A DNA stretch of 64,000 nt, taken from assembly GCF_005250615.1 (NCBI RefSeq), contig NZ_SULM01000016.1, positions 24,318-88,317 on the forward strand, given 5' to 3'. Position 1 is the first letter of the stretch, and each line of letters starts with the position of its first letter. Below the pieces are notes generated by a model. The model saw only the letters and a program-made list of their open reading frames with translations, searched no databases and had not been told where the DNA came from. The DNA is from Pseudomonas rhizoryzae. Lineage in GTDB: Bacteria > Pseudomonadota > Gammaproteobacteria > Pseudomonadales > Pseudomonadaceae. The translations under genes were made by a program, and so were the position numbers. Positions 32,633-41,477 of this stretch are shown piece after piece.

Positions 32633-32881
32633 ACCGCGTGAAAAAAGTAGCTCAAGACGTGAGCCTTTTAATGTGTAGCATCTCCTACTGTCTCCTCGGT
32701 GATATAGATGGCTTCCGGTAACAACTCCCTATGAAATGTACCTTCCTGCTGACCGTCTCTTAGAGAGTTATCATTTGCCGGGTAGCGCTTGAGCTTCCCG
32801 CTGGTTTTCGCGTTTTCATCCTGCCGACGCAGAACTTTAGCCGGGTGCGGCTTGCTTTAGAAGGGCGAGCGGGACTGATAG

Positions 32882-35497
32882 CTAACGATCCAGGGGCGCC
32901 AGTAACTGGGCCAAGTCGCTTTCGGTCAGGCGCCAGTCGCCGGCGTTCTCGCTGAGGATGCCGGCGCTCAAGCGGGCCTTTTCCTGCTGGAGTTGCTGGA
33001 TGCGTTCTTCCAGGGTGCCGCGGGCGATCAGCTTGTAGACGAACACCGGGCGATCCTGGCCGATGCGGTAGGCGCGGTCGCTGGCCTGCTGTTCGGCGGC
33101 GGGGTTCCACCAGGGGTCGAAGTGGATCACGGTGTCCGCGGCGGTCAGGTTGAGGCCGCTGCCGCCGGCCTTGAGGCTGAGCAGGAACACCGGTACCTCG
33201 CCGTTCTGGAAGCGCTGCACCGGGGTGCGGCGGTCACGCGTCTCGCCGGTGAGGGTGACGTACTCGATGCCACGTTGATCCAGATCCGCCGCGATCAGGT
33301 CGAGCATGCTGGTGAACTGGGAGAACACCAGTACCCGGCTGCCGCCTGGTAGCAGGGCGTCGAGTCTTTCGTTAAGCGCGGCCAGTTTCGCCGACGGCTT
33401 GGCCACGGTGTCGTCTTCACTGGGCACCAGGCGCAGATCGCAACAGACCTGGCGCAGGCGCAGCAGGGCATCGAGGATAAGCAGCTGGCTGCGGCCAATG
33501 CCCTGACGGGCGATCTCCGCCCGAACCCGCTCGTCCAGCAACAGCCGCAGGGTTTCGTAGCGTTCGCGCTGTGCCGGGCTGAGTTCGACCAACTGGACGA
33601 TCTCGGTCTTGGGCGGCAATTCGCTGGCGACCCGCTGCTTGGTGCGGCGCAGCATGAAGGGGCGTACCCGCGCCTTGAGGGCTGCCAGGCGCTGGACGTC
33701 ACCCTCGCGCTCGACGGGGATGCGGTAGTGCTGCTTGAAGCTCTTCTCGTCGCCCAGCCAGCCCGGCATGAGGAAGTGGAATTGCGACCAGAGTTCGCCC
33801 AGGTGGTTTTCCAGCGGCGTACCGGTGAGGCAGAGGCGATGGCGGGCGCGCAGATGACGCGCCGCCTGGGCGGCCTTGGTGGCGGCGTTCTTGATTGACT
33901 GGGCTTCGTCCAGCACCTGCAGGTGGAAGTCGTAGTCGGCCAGGCGCTCCGCGTCCCTGGGCAGCAGGGCATAGGTGGTGAGCACCACGTCGTGTTCGGG
34001 AATGCGTTCGAAGCGGCTACTGCGCGCACTGCCCTGGAGGGTGAGGACGCGCAGGCCAGGGGCGAAGCGAGCGATCTCGTCCTGCCAGTTGGGAATCAGG
34101 CTGGTCGGCATGACGATCAGCGCCGGGGCGGTCAGACGGCCGGCGGCCTGTTCGACGAGGATATGCGCCAGGGTCTGCAGCGTCTTGCCCAGGCCCATGT
34201 CGTCGGCGAGGATGCCGCCGACCTCCAGTTCGCGCAGGGCCTGCAGCCAGGCCACGCCCTCGCGCTGGTAGGGGCGCAGCTCGGCGTGCAGGGTATCCGG
34301 CAATACCACCGGTTCGGCCGCGTAGCTGCGCAGGCGCTCGGCGAAACTCCTGAGTCGCTCACCGCCTTCCCATTCCAGCGGCAGGCGCTCGTCCAGCTCC
34401 GCCAGGCGCGCGGCGTCGAGCCGGGGCAGGCGTAGGGCGCGATCATGGGCGAGGCCGGTCGTCGCATAGAGTTCGCCCAGTATCTGCAGGATCGGCTTCA
34501 AGCGTCCCAGGGGCACGGCCACCCGTTGCGCGCGGCTCTGCTGGCCCGCCAGGCGTGGCGGCTCGATGCGCAGCAGCACGGGTTCGTCGTCGGCGCGCTT
34601 GGCCAGCATCGTGGGCTCGTATTGGGAGGGTTCACGGCGGATGGCTTCGATCAGCAAGGGGATCAGACTGACGCGGCGCTGACCCAGGCGGATACCCAGC
34701 TCGACGTCGAAGAGGCCGCTGGCGCTACCCTTGTCCTCGACTTCTTCGAGCTGACCGTACCAGCCTTCGACGGGAGTCAGATCGAAGGTGAACTCGGGTT
34801 GGGCGTCGATCTGCCAGCCGGCGTCGCGCAGGGTCGGCAGCCCTTGCTGGACGAATCTGAGCCAGGCGGGATCGTCGGGTAACTCGAACATCTCGCCGCA
34901 TTCTTCCGGCAAGGCGGCGCTGCGCCGGGTGGCCAGGCGTAGGCCGAAATCGAGCAGCATCTGCCGCCAGCGTTGTTCGGCCTGCAATTGCCGGGCGGGA
35001 TAGTCGCCGTCCGGGTGCCGGGGCGGTGGGCCGAAGAGCCGGCGCTTACCGTACAGAAAAGCCAAGGCGGCGCGATGGCGGACGGTGGGTCGCATCTTGC
35101 CGATATGGCGGTCGTAGTCGATCTGGGTATGGCTGCCGAGGGTCAGGACCGGTTGCGGCAACTCCGGGCTGACGACGGGTGCGGTGGGTAGTTCGGTCTC
35201 AGCGCGTTGCAGGCGTTCGAGTTCGATGAGCGCGGCGGCGGCATGCTTGCAATTGCGGCCGACCGGGCAGGTACAGCGGGCATGGACGCGCCAGGCGGTC
35301 TCGCCTGGGCGTAGGCTGATCGCCTGGCGATAGGCAGGGCCAGCCGGGCTGCTGCATTCGGCATAGAGCTGGCCATTGGCCGCCGAGCGGATGCGCACCA
35401 AGCCATCGAGCGCCAGCCGCCGGCCGCGCTCGTAGTTGCGCTCCGTGAAGGCGCCTTTCCAGTCCTGCCACTTGAGCCGTTCGAAACGTAACGCCAT
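32882..35497 (-). CDS. SNF2-family helicase-like ATPase with SWIM zinc finger
   Basis: An 871-residue SWI2/SNF2 translocase. A SWIM zinc finger lies near the N-terminus (C75-T-C77 ... C83-K-H85), then a central region, then the two RecA-like lobes: motif I ADDMGLGKTLQTLAHIL, motif II VLDEAQSIKN, motif III LTGTPLENHLGELWSQFHFL, motif V GGSGLNLTAADTVIHFDPWW and motif VI QASDRAYRIGQDRPVFVYKL. Bacterial members translocate on DNA and may displace RNA polymerase or nucleoid proteins, as RapA does; the role of this one is unknown. GC content is native, so it lies outside the insertion. Confidence 0.94.
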   Translation of the reverse strand: MALRFERLKWQDWKGAFTERNYERGRRLALDGLVRIRSAANGQLYAECSSPAGPAYRQAISLRPGETAWRVHARCTCPVGRNCKHAAAALIELERLQRAETELPTAPVVSPELPQPVLTLGSHTQIDYDRHIGKMRPTVRHRAALAFLYGKRRLFGPPPRHPDGDYPARQLQAEQRWRQMLLDFGLRLATRRSAALPEECGEMFELPDDPAWLRFVQQGLPTLRDAGWQIDAQPEFTFDLTPVEGWYGQLEEVEDKGSASGLFDVELGIRLGQRRVSLIPLLIEAIRREPSQYEPTMLAKRADDEPVLLRIEPPRLAGQQSRAQRVAVPLGRLKPILQILGELYATTGLAHDRALRLPRLDAARLAELDERLPLEWEGGERLRSFAERLRSYAAEPVVLPDTLHAELRPYQREGVAWLQALRELEVGGILADDMGLGKTLQTLAHILVEQAAGRLTAPALIVMPTSLIPNWQDEIARFAPGLRVLTLQGSARSSRFERIPEHDVVLTTYALLPRDAERLADYDFHLQVLDEAQSIKNAATKAAQAARHLRARHRLCLTGTPLENHLGELWSQFHFLMPGWLGDEKSFKQHYRIPVEREGDVQRLAALKARVRPFMLRRTKQRVASELPPKTEIVQLVELSPAQRERYETLRLLLDERVRAEIARQGIGRSQLLILDALLRLRQVCCDLRLVPSEDDTVAKPSAKLAALNERLDALLPGGSRVLVFSQFTSMLDLIAADLDQRGIEYVTLTGETRDRRTPVQRFQNGEVPVFLLSLKAGGSGLNLTAADTVIHFDPWWNPAAEQQASDRAYRIGQDRPVFVYKLIARGTLEERIQQLQQEKARLSAGILSENAGDWRLTESDLAQLLAPLDR

Positions 35498-35566
35498 CGT
35501 TCACCCAGGCTGTTCGTACCAAACCGCCTATTCTGCCACAGTCCGGCCAGAGCTCGTCCGACTCCC

Positions 35567-35594
35567 TTGACTCACTTGAGAATGAGAATATAGT
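35567..35594 (+). promoter_or_regulatory. Promoter with Fur-like box
   Basis: TTGACT (35567-35572) and TATAGT (35589-35594), 16 bases apart, with GAGAATGAGAAT (35578-35589) between them. Two tandem GAGAAT hexamers resemble the GATAAT units of the Fur box; the third, inverted hexamer is poorly conserved. Placement between -35 and -10 would allow iron-dependent repression. Confidence 0.5.
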
Positions 35595-35621
35595 GCATTT
35601 AAGGAAGGTAGGAGCGAGACT

Positions 35622-35792
35622 ATGCGGGAACAACCTTTGGCCAGCCTAGCCCTGATCGACGCCACCCGATTGCAGGAGCAACGGGAAGGGCGCTTGCGCT
35701 CGCTGCAGCGCCTCATTCTGATCGTCTGCAGCCTGGGCGTAGTGAGCACCGCTGCCCTGCATCTGGCCTATCTCGCCTTCGGCAGCGGCTGA
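35622..35792 (+). CDS. 56-residue single-helix membrane protein
   Basis: ATG at 35622 with GGAG at 35611-35614 (7-base spacing) and a recognisable promoter upstream. The protein has a polar N-terminal half (MREQPLASLALIDATRLQEQ) and one C-terminal membrane helix (about residues 30-52, LILIVCSLGVVSTAALHLAY). No family recognised. The Fur-like site suggests iron-regulated expression, which would make it an accessory small protein of iron physiology; this is inference. The window has no iron-uptake genes nearby. Confidence 0.65.
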   Translation: MREQPLASLALIDATRLQEQREGRLRSLQRLILIVCSLGVVSTAALHLAYLAFGSG

Positions 35793-35828
35793 TCCGCAGT
35801 CGGGCTCACCACTTTTTTCCGCCCATGA

Positions 35829-35862
35829 AAAAGCCCCGTGCAGTCACCTGCTCGGGGCTTTC
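35829..35862 (-). terminator. Rho-independent terminator of pyk
   Basis: AAAGCCCCG-T-GCAG, loop TCAC, CTGC-T-CGGGGCTTT. The run of A on the plus strand gives a U-tract for minus-strand transcription, so it ends pyk, whose stop is 33 bases away. Confidence 0.88.
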
Positions 35863-35894
35863 CATTTGGCACCGGCCGGCGGCCGGTACTGGGG

Positions 35895-37346
35895 TCAGAC
35901 CAGCAGGTCGCCCACGCGGTACATCTTCATGGTGTTGGTGCCATCACGCTTGGTGTAGCTGTCGCCCTTGGTCAGGATGACCCAGTCACCGTGCTCGACG
36001 ATACCGCGCTTGAGCAGCTCGTCCACCGCCGCCTGGCTCACCTTGTTCGCCGGCATGGTGGTCGGGTCGAAGGGGATGGTGTGCACGTTGCGGAACAGCG
36101 CGGTGCGCGCCTGGGTGGCGCGGCTGGAAGCGAAGGAGAAGATCGGTACCGAGGAGCGCAGGCGCGACATGATCAGCGGGGTGTAGCCGGTGTCGGTCAG
36201 GCTGATGATGGCCTTCACGCCGGGGAAGTGGTTGGCCACGTAGATGGAGGCCAGGGCGATACTCTCGTCCCAACGGGTGAAGGTCTGGCCCAGGCGATGG
36301 CTGGACAGCTTGCTGGTGGGCTGCTTTTCGGCGCCGACGCAGACACGGGCCATGGCCTTGACCGCTTCCACCGGGTACTGGCCAGCGGCGCTCTCGGCGG
36401 AGAGCATCACGGCGTCGGTGTTGTCCAGCACGGCGTTGGCCACGTCGGAGACTTCCGCGCGGGTCGGCATGGGGCTGCTGATCATCGACTCCATCATCTG
36501 GGTCGCGGTGATCACCGCCTTGTTGAGGCGGCGCGCGTGGGAAATGATGCGCTTCTGGATGCCCACCAGCTCGGCGTCGCCGATTTCCACGCCGAGGTCG
36601 CCACGGGCCACCATGACGGCATCGCTGGCCTGGATCAGGCCGTCCAGGGCCTCGTCGTTGGCGACGGCTTCGGCGCGCTCGATCTTGGCCACCAGCCAGG
36701 ACTTGCCGCCAGCCGCTTCCATCAGGCGCCGGGCTTCGTTCATGTCTTCGGCATCACGCGGGAAGGACACGGCCAGGTAGTCGACCTCCATGGAGGCGGC
36801 CAGCTTGATGTCCTCGCGGTCCTTGTCGGTCAGCGCCGGCGCGGTGAGGCCGCCGCCACGCCGGTTGATGCCCTTGTGGTCGGACAGCGGACCGCCGATC
36901 AGGGTGGTGCAGTGCAGTTCGGTGGCGGTCACGCCTTCCACGCGCAGCACGACGCGGCCGTCGTCCAGCAGCAGTTCGTCACCCACGCGGCAATCGGCGA
37001 CCAGGCCCGGATAATCGATGCCGACCACTTCCTCGGTGCCTTCGGTGCGCGGATGGGCGATGGACAGGCGGAAGGGATCACCGACCTTGAGTTCGATACG
37101 CTTGTTGACGAACTTGGCGATGCGGATCTTCGGACCCTGGAGGTCGCCGAGCAGGGCGACGTGGCGGCCGTGCTTGGCGGCGAGATCCCGTACCAGCTGA
37201 CCACGGGCCCGGTGCTCGTCGGGCGTGCCATGCGAGAAGTTCAGCCGGGCGACGTCGATGCCGGCGATGATGAGCTGCTCGAGGACTTCCGGAGAATTGC
37301 TGGCCGGGCCTAGGGTGGCGACGATCTTGGTACGGCGATAAATCAT
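35895..37346 (-). CDS. pyk: Pyruvate kinase
   Basis: Catalyses the last step of glycolysis, phosphoenolpyruvate plus ADP to pyruvate plus ATP. The 483-residue protein contains RRTKIVATLGPASNSPEVLE at the N-terminus, RLNFSHGTPDEH, LAVSFPRDAEDMNEARRLM, the substrate loop KIERAEAVANDEALDGLI, metal-binding VMVARGDLGVEIG and VITATQMMESMISSPMPTRA, then the C-terminal allosteric domain. Length suits the PykA-type enzyme. It has its own terminator. Confidence 0.96.
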   Translation of the reverse strand: MIYRRTKIVATLGPASNSPEVLEQLIIAGIDVARLNFSHGTPDEHRARGQLVRDLAAKHGRHVALLGDLQGPKIRIAKFVNKRIELKVGDPFRLSIAHPRTEGTEEVVGIDYPGLVADCRVGDELLLDDGRVVLRVEGVTATELHCTTLIGGPLSDHKGINRRGGGLTAPALTDKDREDIKLAASMEVDYLAVSFPRDAEDMNEARRLMEAAGGKSWLVAKIERAEAVANDEALDGLIQASDAVMVARGDLGVEIGDAELVGIQKRIISHARRLNKAVITATQMMESMISSPMPTRAEVSDVANAVLDNTDAVMLSAESAAGQYPVEAVKAMARVCVGAEKQPTSKLSSHRLGQTFTRWDESIALASIYVANHFPGVKAIISLTDTGYTPLIMSRLRSSVPIFSFASSRATQARTALFRNVHTIPFDPTTMPANKVSQAAVDELLKRGIVEHGDWVILTKGDSYTKRDGTNTMKMYRVGDLLV

Positions 37347-37685
37347 GCAGTCTTTCCTTTAGCGGATTGCAATCATGAGTCGACGCCTCAGAACCTGGTC
37401 ACGACCTGCTGCGCGTCGGCCAAACGGCGTTGAAAATACCTTCGGAATGCTCATTTACCACTCGTAAACTCCGCTTCCTCAGGCATTTTCGCCTTGTTTG
37501 TCTCTAGCTCGCGAAATCGTGAACAGGTTCCTAGCGCCGAGTCGACGTAGAACACGGAGCGCAACTCATTGTAGCGCCGTCGCGTGGCCAGCACATGACG
37601 GCTTTTCGCTGCTCTGTCACACGGATGGTCGCTTGGCCTCAAGAAGCCAGCCCCGGCGCCGATCTAGCGAACAGGAGGACTTTTC
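37347..37685. other. Gene-free region between pyk and the TPR-like lipoprotein gene
   Basis: About 340 bases with no supported gene. It contains a 59-base imperfect palindrome at 37432-37490 followed by a sequence I recall as dispersed in Pseudomonas genomes. A 63-codon minus-strand frame across this repeat is not considered a gene. Confidence 0.6.
37432..37490. repeat. 59-base imperfect palindrome, probable dispersed repeat
   Basis: Two 27-base arms around the loop CACTC match at 18 of 27 positions: GAAAAT...CCT...GGAA...TTTAC on the left, mirrored by GTAAA...TTCC...AGG...ATTTTC on the right. No T-run follows, so it is not a standard terminator. The family resemblance to repeats elsewhere in Pseudomonas is from memory and unverified. 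Confidence 0.7.
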
Positions 37686-38072
37686 ATGCGCCCTTATCTC
37701 TACCTGTTCCTGGTCGTCGGCCTGACCGGCTGTACCAGCGTTTCGATGAATTCCTATCTCGACGCCGCCTACAAATCCTATGCCGAGGGTGATTGCACCA
37801 ACGCCCTGCTGCAGATTTCCCAGGCCGAGCGCAAGGGACGGGCGCGGCCCTGGCTGCAGCCGGAATTCTCCATGCTGCGCGGCCAGTGCCTGGAGCAGCA
37901 ACAGCTGTACGCGGACGCCGCCCAGACCTATCGTTTCATCCAGGCCCGTTATCCGGGCAGTGAATATGCCTATCGGGCCCAGGCTCGACTGGACACCCTG
38001 CGCCAAATGGGGCTAGATGGCGGAATGGCCGTTGCGACGCCCCAACCGGTGCGAAAACTACCGCAGCGCTGA
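37686..38072 (+). CDS. TPR-like lipoprotein
   Basis: A 128-residue lipoprotein: short signal peptide MRPYLYLFLVVGLTGCTS with a lipobox ending GLTGC, then a helical repeat region (AYKSYAEGDCTNALLQISQA and YADAAQTYRFIQARYPGSEY) of the tetratricopeptide type. Such proteins usually act as envelope scaffolds; no specific partner is evident. AGGAGG precedes the ATG by seven bases. PilZ gene follows on the same strand 55 bases later. Confidence 0.87.
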   Translation: MRPYLYLFLVVGLTGCTSVSMNSYLDAAYKSYAEGDCTNALLQISQAERKGRARPWLQPEFSMLRGQCLEQQQLYADAAQTYRFIQARYPGSEYAYRAQARLDTLRQMGLDGGMAVATPQPVRKLPQR

Positions 38073-38127
38073 GCTTTCCAGGACGTTGTCGGTAAAGTGG
38101 CTTTACCGTGTGCAGGATGAACGCACC

Positions 38128-38490
38128 ATGACTCAGAATCGTCGTATCGAGCGCCACCAGCTGCCTTACTACCTGAAGGTATTCAACCGCTTCACCGACA
38201 AGCCCATGGGCTACATCGGCAACATCTCCCGCGAGGGACTGCTGATGATCAGCCAATTGCCCATGCTGGTGAATGCGCGTTTCGAGTTGCGGTTGAAGAT
38301 TCCGGGGCAGGATGGCCAATTGCACTTCATCGATTTCGATGCCCGTTGCCAGTGGAGTCACGAAGACGTGACACCGGGCAACTACGATTCCGGTTTCAGC
38401 GTCGTCGAGCCACCGGTCGAATTCGCCGAGTTGATCGGCGTCCTGCAGCACTATTTCACCTTCGGCAAACTGTCTCAGTCAGCGATCTGA
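38128..38490 (+). CDS. PilZ domain protein
   Basis: A 120-residue single-domain PilZ protein, the receptor family for cyclic di-GMP. Both ligand motifs are present: the arginine-rich N-terminal RRIERHQLPYYLKVFNR (R-x-x-x-R) and GYIGNISREGLLM, equivalent to (D/N)-x-S-x-x-G. It probably binds c-di-GMP and regulates motility or surface polysaccharide; the target is unknown. The ATG at 38128 directly precedes the motif. Its 3' end overlaps the convergent DUF58-like gene by 16 bases. Confidence 0.9.
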   Translation: MTQNRRIERHQLPYYLKVFNRFTDKPMGYIGNISREGLLMISQLPMLVNARFELRLKIPGQDGQLHFIDFDARCQWSHEDVTPGNYDSGFSVVEPPVEFAELIGVLQHYFTFGKLSQSAI

Positions 38491-39278
38491 CCGGCGCTTT
38501 GCGCTGCCCAGAGTTGCCACAGGCGAGTCTGGAGGTCCGGCGTATCGCTGGCCGGTAGCCAGCGAATCCCCAATCGTTCCAGGCGCGCGGCCAGTCGGTC
38601 GCTGCGTAGCCGCGCCTGCCAGGCCTCGGCGTAGCCTTGGGCGCTGCGCCAGCCGCGGATCTGTGCCGGTTCCTGGGTGATCCTCAGCGAGGTGTCGATC
38701 AGCCACAGCTCCAGTCCGCGGCGGGCGCGGTCCAGTCGGGCGAGTCCGTCCAGCATCTCCTCGGCCATGGGCGCCATCACCACGATGACACTGCCAGGGC
38801 TGGCCTGCAGACAGAGCCGCGCCAGGGCCGGCTTGAGTTCGCCGGGGTTGCCGACGGTCAGCCTGGGCAGGAGCAAGGGCTGACCGGGTACATTGGCCGC
38901 CAGCAGGCGCAACTCGGGCGCCAAGCCATACAGCCGGACGGCGTTGCCGCCGGCCGCGAGACTGCGCAGGAAGCCCAGAGCCTGGTCGCGATCCTGTTGC
39001 CAAGGGATGCGGCCTGCTGGAGCCTGGCGGTCGAGCAGCAGGTGCAGGGTGGCTGAGTGGCGCTGGGCGCGGGGCGTGACGCTGGGTCGTGGCGGGTGCT
39101 GCCAGAGGCCGGGCCAGCGCCACCTGGAACCCAGACGCTCGAGCACCGCCAGCGCCAGCAGCAGCGCACCACCGGCGGCGGGCAGTGCCTGCCAGATAGG
39201 CGGGGCGGTCAGGCCCAGCAGCAGGCTGACCAGCGCCAAGCCAGTCAGGAGCAGCGCAAGGCGACGACTCGGGATCAT
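38475..39278 (-). CDS. DUF58-like/vWA-like membrane protein of a MoxR operon
   Basis: A 267-residue protein with two N-terminal membrane helices (about residues 7-24 and 28-45) and a soluble part resembling the von Willebrand A-type region of DUF58 proteins (GSVIVVMAPMAEEMLDGLAR, LELWLIDTSL). The usual DUF58 R-x-Y ... GD-x-R-x-I-x-W block is not visible and the protein is short, so the label rests partly on its place after moxR. The ATG overlaps the moxR stop by four bases. Confidence 0.7.
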   Translation of the reverse strand: MIPSRRLALLLTGLALVSLLLGLTAPPIWQALPAAGGALLLALAVLERLGSRWRWPGLWQHPPRPSVTPRAQRHSATLHLLLDRQAPAGRIPWQQDRDQALGFLRSLAAGGNAVRLYGLAPELRLLAANVPGQPLLLPRLTVGNPGELKPALARLCLQASPGSVIVVMAPMAEEMLDGLARLDRARRGLELWLIDTSLRITQEPAQIRGWRSAQGYAEAWQARLRSDRLAARLERLGIRWLPASDTPDLQTRLWQLWAAQSAGQIAD

Positions 39279-40270
39279 GCGCGCGGTGCCGGACACTGTC
39301 CCAGCAGTTTGAGAATCTGGCCATCGAGGCTGTCGCCTTCGAATTCCCGCTCGGGCGTCAGGCGCAGGCGTGGTCGCAGCACGCCCGGCAGCACGCTGCG
39401 TACCTCTTCCACGCCAACGCCATCGCTGCCGCGCAGGAAGGCCAGCGCCTGGGCGAGGCGAACCAACGCCTGACCCGCGCGCGGTCCGGCGCCCTGTTCG
39501 AAGGCGGGCCATTCCCGCGTCAGGCGAGTCAGCCGCAGGCAATAGTCCAGCACCGGCTCCGCTACCGACAGTCCCGTCACCAGGCGTTGCAGCGGTGGCA
39601 GGTCACGAGCGTGCAAAAGGGGTTTCAGCGCCGCGGCCTCCAGCGGGTCGGCATGGCCCTGCGGCAAGGTCTGGCGCAAGGCGGCGAGCTCCTGGCTTTC
39701 CGTCGGCCACTCCAGGCGTAGCTGGGTCAGGAAGCGATCACGCAGGGTCAAGGGCAGATCGCTGCCCGCCGCGCGGGTGGCGATCACCATGAAGGGGGCG
39801 GGCAGGGGCACGCTACGACCTTCCAGGACGAGCTGGCGTGCCTGCAAGGCCTCGCTCAGTAGGTTATGGATGACGGCGGGCGCACGCTGCAGCTCTTCGA
39901 TCAGGATCAGCTGGTTGAACAGCGGACCGCGGCGCAAGCGGGCACTCTCGCTGCCGGCTTCGACGACGATCTCGCCGGCCACCTCGGCTGCGGATTGCGC
40001 CGGATGACAGTGCAGGCGGCCGAAGCTGCCTTCCAGACAGGCCGCCAGCGCCCGCGCCAGGAGGGTCTTGCCTGCACCGGGCGGGCCTTCGAGCAGCAGA
40101 TGACCACCGGCCAGCAGGGTAGCGAGCAGCCCGTCCACGACAACGTCCTGTTGCGGCAATACCCTGAGCAGGGCCTGGCGCAGCGCCTGTAGCCGAGCCT
40201 GGGCGCGGGCTTTCACAGCGGCTTCGCTGGTATCCGCCGCGCTGCCTTCAGGAAGGGAGGTGTCGGTCAT
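39275..40270 (-). CDS. MoxR-type AAA+ ATPase, divergent
   Basis: A 331-residue AAA+ chaperone-like ATPase. Walker A is GPPGAGKT (62-69). Walker B reads LILIEE (121-126), with Glu replacing the usual Asp, and the following ELQRAP replaces the common DEINRAP. Sensor-type sequences FMVIATRAAG and LTLRDRFLTQL are recognisable. MoxR ATPases work with vWA proteins on maturation of envelope or metal-dependent targets. It lies between the DUF4350 and DUF58-like genes, overlapping both, so the three act together. A longer frame to 40327 lacks homologous sequence. Confidence 0.9.
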   Translation of the reverse strand: MTDTSLPEGSAADTSEAAVKARAQARLQALRQALLRVLPQQDVVVDGLLATLLAGGHLLLEGPPGAGKTLLARALAACLEGSFGRLHCHPAQSAAEVAGEIVVEAGSESARLRRGPLFNQLILIEELQRAPAVIHNLLSEALQARQLVLEGRSVPLPAPFMVIATRAAGSDLPLTLRDRFLTQLRLEWPTESQELAALRQTLPQGHADPLEAAALKPLLHARDLPPLQRLVTGLSVAEPVLDYCLRLTRLTREWPAFEQGAGPRAGQALVRLAQALAFLRGSDGVGVEEVRSVLPGVLRPRLRLTPEREFEGDSLDGQILKLLGQCPAPRA

Positions 40271-41477
40271 CGGGAGTCCTCGGGGATAGGGGGCGCAAGG
40301 CCAGGCGCAGTTGTCGCAGCTGGGCAATGCGTCGGGTGAAGGCCTTGCGCGAGGCGCGAGCGGGGTAGGGCCGCATGGCCTCGCCCACCAGGCGAGTGGT
40401 CAGGCCACTTAGGCGGGCAAGGTACTGCCAGCGCTCGGCGACGCCCTGTTGGGCGAATTCCGGTCGCTGCCGTTGCAATTCTCGCAGGATATCGCGTTGC
40501 AAGAGGGCGATCAGGTCTGGCCAGTGCTCCTTGCGCGCCCGCCACCGGGGGAAAGGGGAACCCTGGCTATGCCAATGCCAGATGAACAGGGCCAGTAGCG
40601 ACAGGACAGCAGCCAGGCCGAAGCGCTGCAGCGCCTGCTGCCAGAGGGGCACCGGCGGCAACGGCGCGATGATCGCGACCGGCGCGCCCTGGGTCAGGTA
40701 CCACAGCAGCCAGGCATTGTCGTACTGGGGGAGGTGGGCATTGTTCCAAAGCTCGGTATCTGAAAGCAGCGTCACGCTGCCTTCGCCACAGGGTAGCAAG
40801 AGCATATGGGTCGCACTGGCGCTGCTGGCCCAGGCTACCGCCTGATCGCCGACATCATAGAGATGACGACTGTCGTCGAAGCTCAGGTAGGCCGGGGCAT
40901 CGTCCTCGGCCAGATAGAGTTGCGTCAGACTCGGCCAGAGCGGCAGCGCCATGATGGGTTGCGGGGCACCCCCCAATTCGCGAGTGGGCATTGGCCGTAC
41001 GCCGAGGGTCGCGCTCAGGGCGAGGGTCCTGTCGTCCGCTATCGCCACCAGATGTCCTCCCGCCTCCACCCAGTCCAGCAGCCTCTGTGCCTGAGCGTCC
41101 GCAAGCGGTGAATTACCAGCCAGCCAGAGCAGTACGCCCTTGGGGGGCAGAGCATCGAGTTGCGCGGGGTTCTCGCGGTGTACCTGGCTGCCGAAGTGCT
41201 GCAGGTAGCCCGTGGCGAGAGCCAGGGGCTCGGCGCCGTCTCCGCCGGCCTTGGCCAGTTGCATGGCGATCTGGCGCGCCGCCTGGCTATCGAGCGCCTG
41301 GTGGGTCAACCGTAGGCTCGCCGGGCCGCTGTCCGACTGCGGCGGCAATGGGCAGGACAGCGGCTCCTGTTGGGCCAGAGCGGCACAGGACAAGGCCAGG
41401 GCGAAGACGGCGGCGCTCAGGCGCAGGCCGGCAAGGCGGTACCGGGCGCGAAGGGAGGGCCGATCAGCTGAACGCAT
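40248..41477 (-). CDS. DUF4350 domain membrane protein
   Basis: A 409-residue protein with an N-terminal signal peptide (RLSAAVFALALSCAALAQQ), a periplasmic DUF4350 domain (LPPKGVLLWLAGNSPLADAQ, then GGHLVAIADDRTL), one C-terminal membrane helix (about residues 285-303) and a cytoplasmic tail. This is the standard companion of MoxR and DUF58 genes. The ATG at 41477 places the signal peptide near the N-terminus. It overlaps moxR by 23 bases and is divergent from sbcB across 104 bases. The DUF4129 gene often present in such operons is missing. Confidence 0.83.
   Translation of the reverse strand: MRSADRPSLRARYRLAGLRLSAAVFALALSCAALAQQEPLSCPLPPQSDSGPASLRLTHQALDSQAARQIAMQLAKAGGDGAEPLALATGYLQHFGSQVHRENPAQLDALPPKGVLLWLAGNSPLADAQAQRLLDWVEAGGHLVAIADDRTLALSATLGVRPMPTRELGGAPQPIMALPLWPSLTQLYLAEDDAPAYLSFDDSRHLYDVGDQAVAWASSASATHMLLLPCGEGSVTLLSDTELWNNAHLPQYDNAWLLWYLTQGAPVAIIAPLPPVPLWQQALQRFGLAAVLSLLALFIWHWHSQGSPFPRWRARKEHWPDLIALLQRDILRELQRQRPEFAQQGVAERWQYLARLSGLTTRLVGEAMRPYPARASRKAFTRRIAQLRQLRLALRPLSPRTPDDRHLPS

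Larger units (their letters stand above)
32112..32881. other. 770-base gene-free right flank of the insertion
   Basis: Holds the ATPase upstream region (AT-rich to about 32150), an 8-bp tandem repeat at 32413-32452 and the decayed psiE fragment at 32457-32632. A weak hairpin GCTCA/TGAGC followed by CTTTTAA lies at 32650-32670. No intact gene or RNA was recognised in the rest. Confidence 0.7.

Noticed and set aside
32464..32655. 63-codon minus-strand frame at the psiE remnant
   Set aside because: The opposite strand clearly encodes a decayed psiE end, which explains the open frame.
32760..33110. 116-codon minus-strand frame at the SNF2 gene end
   Set aside because: Arg/Pro-rich shadow of the helicase gene in another frame; no ribosome site or family resemblance.
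37451..37642. 63-codon minus-strand frame between pyk and the TPR lipoprotein
   Set aside because: It runs over the palindromic dispersed repeat; such frames are commonly mis-annotated as hypothetical proteins.
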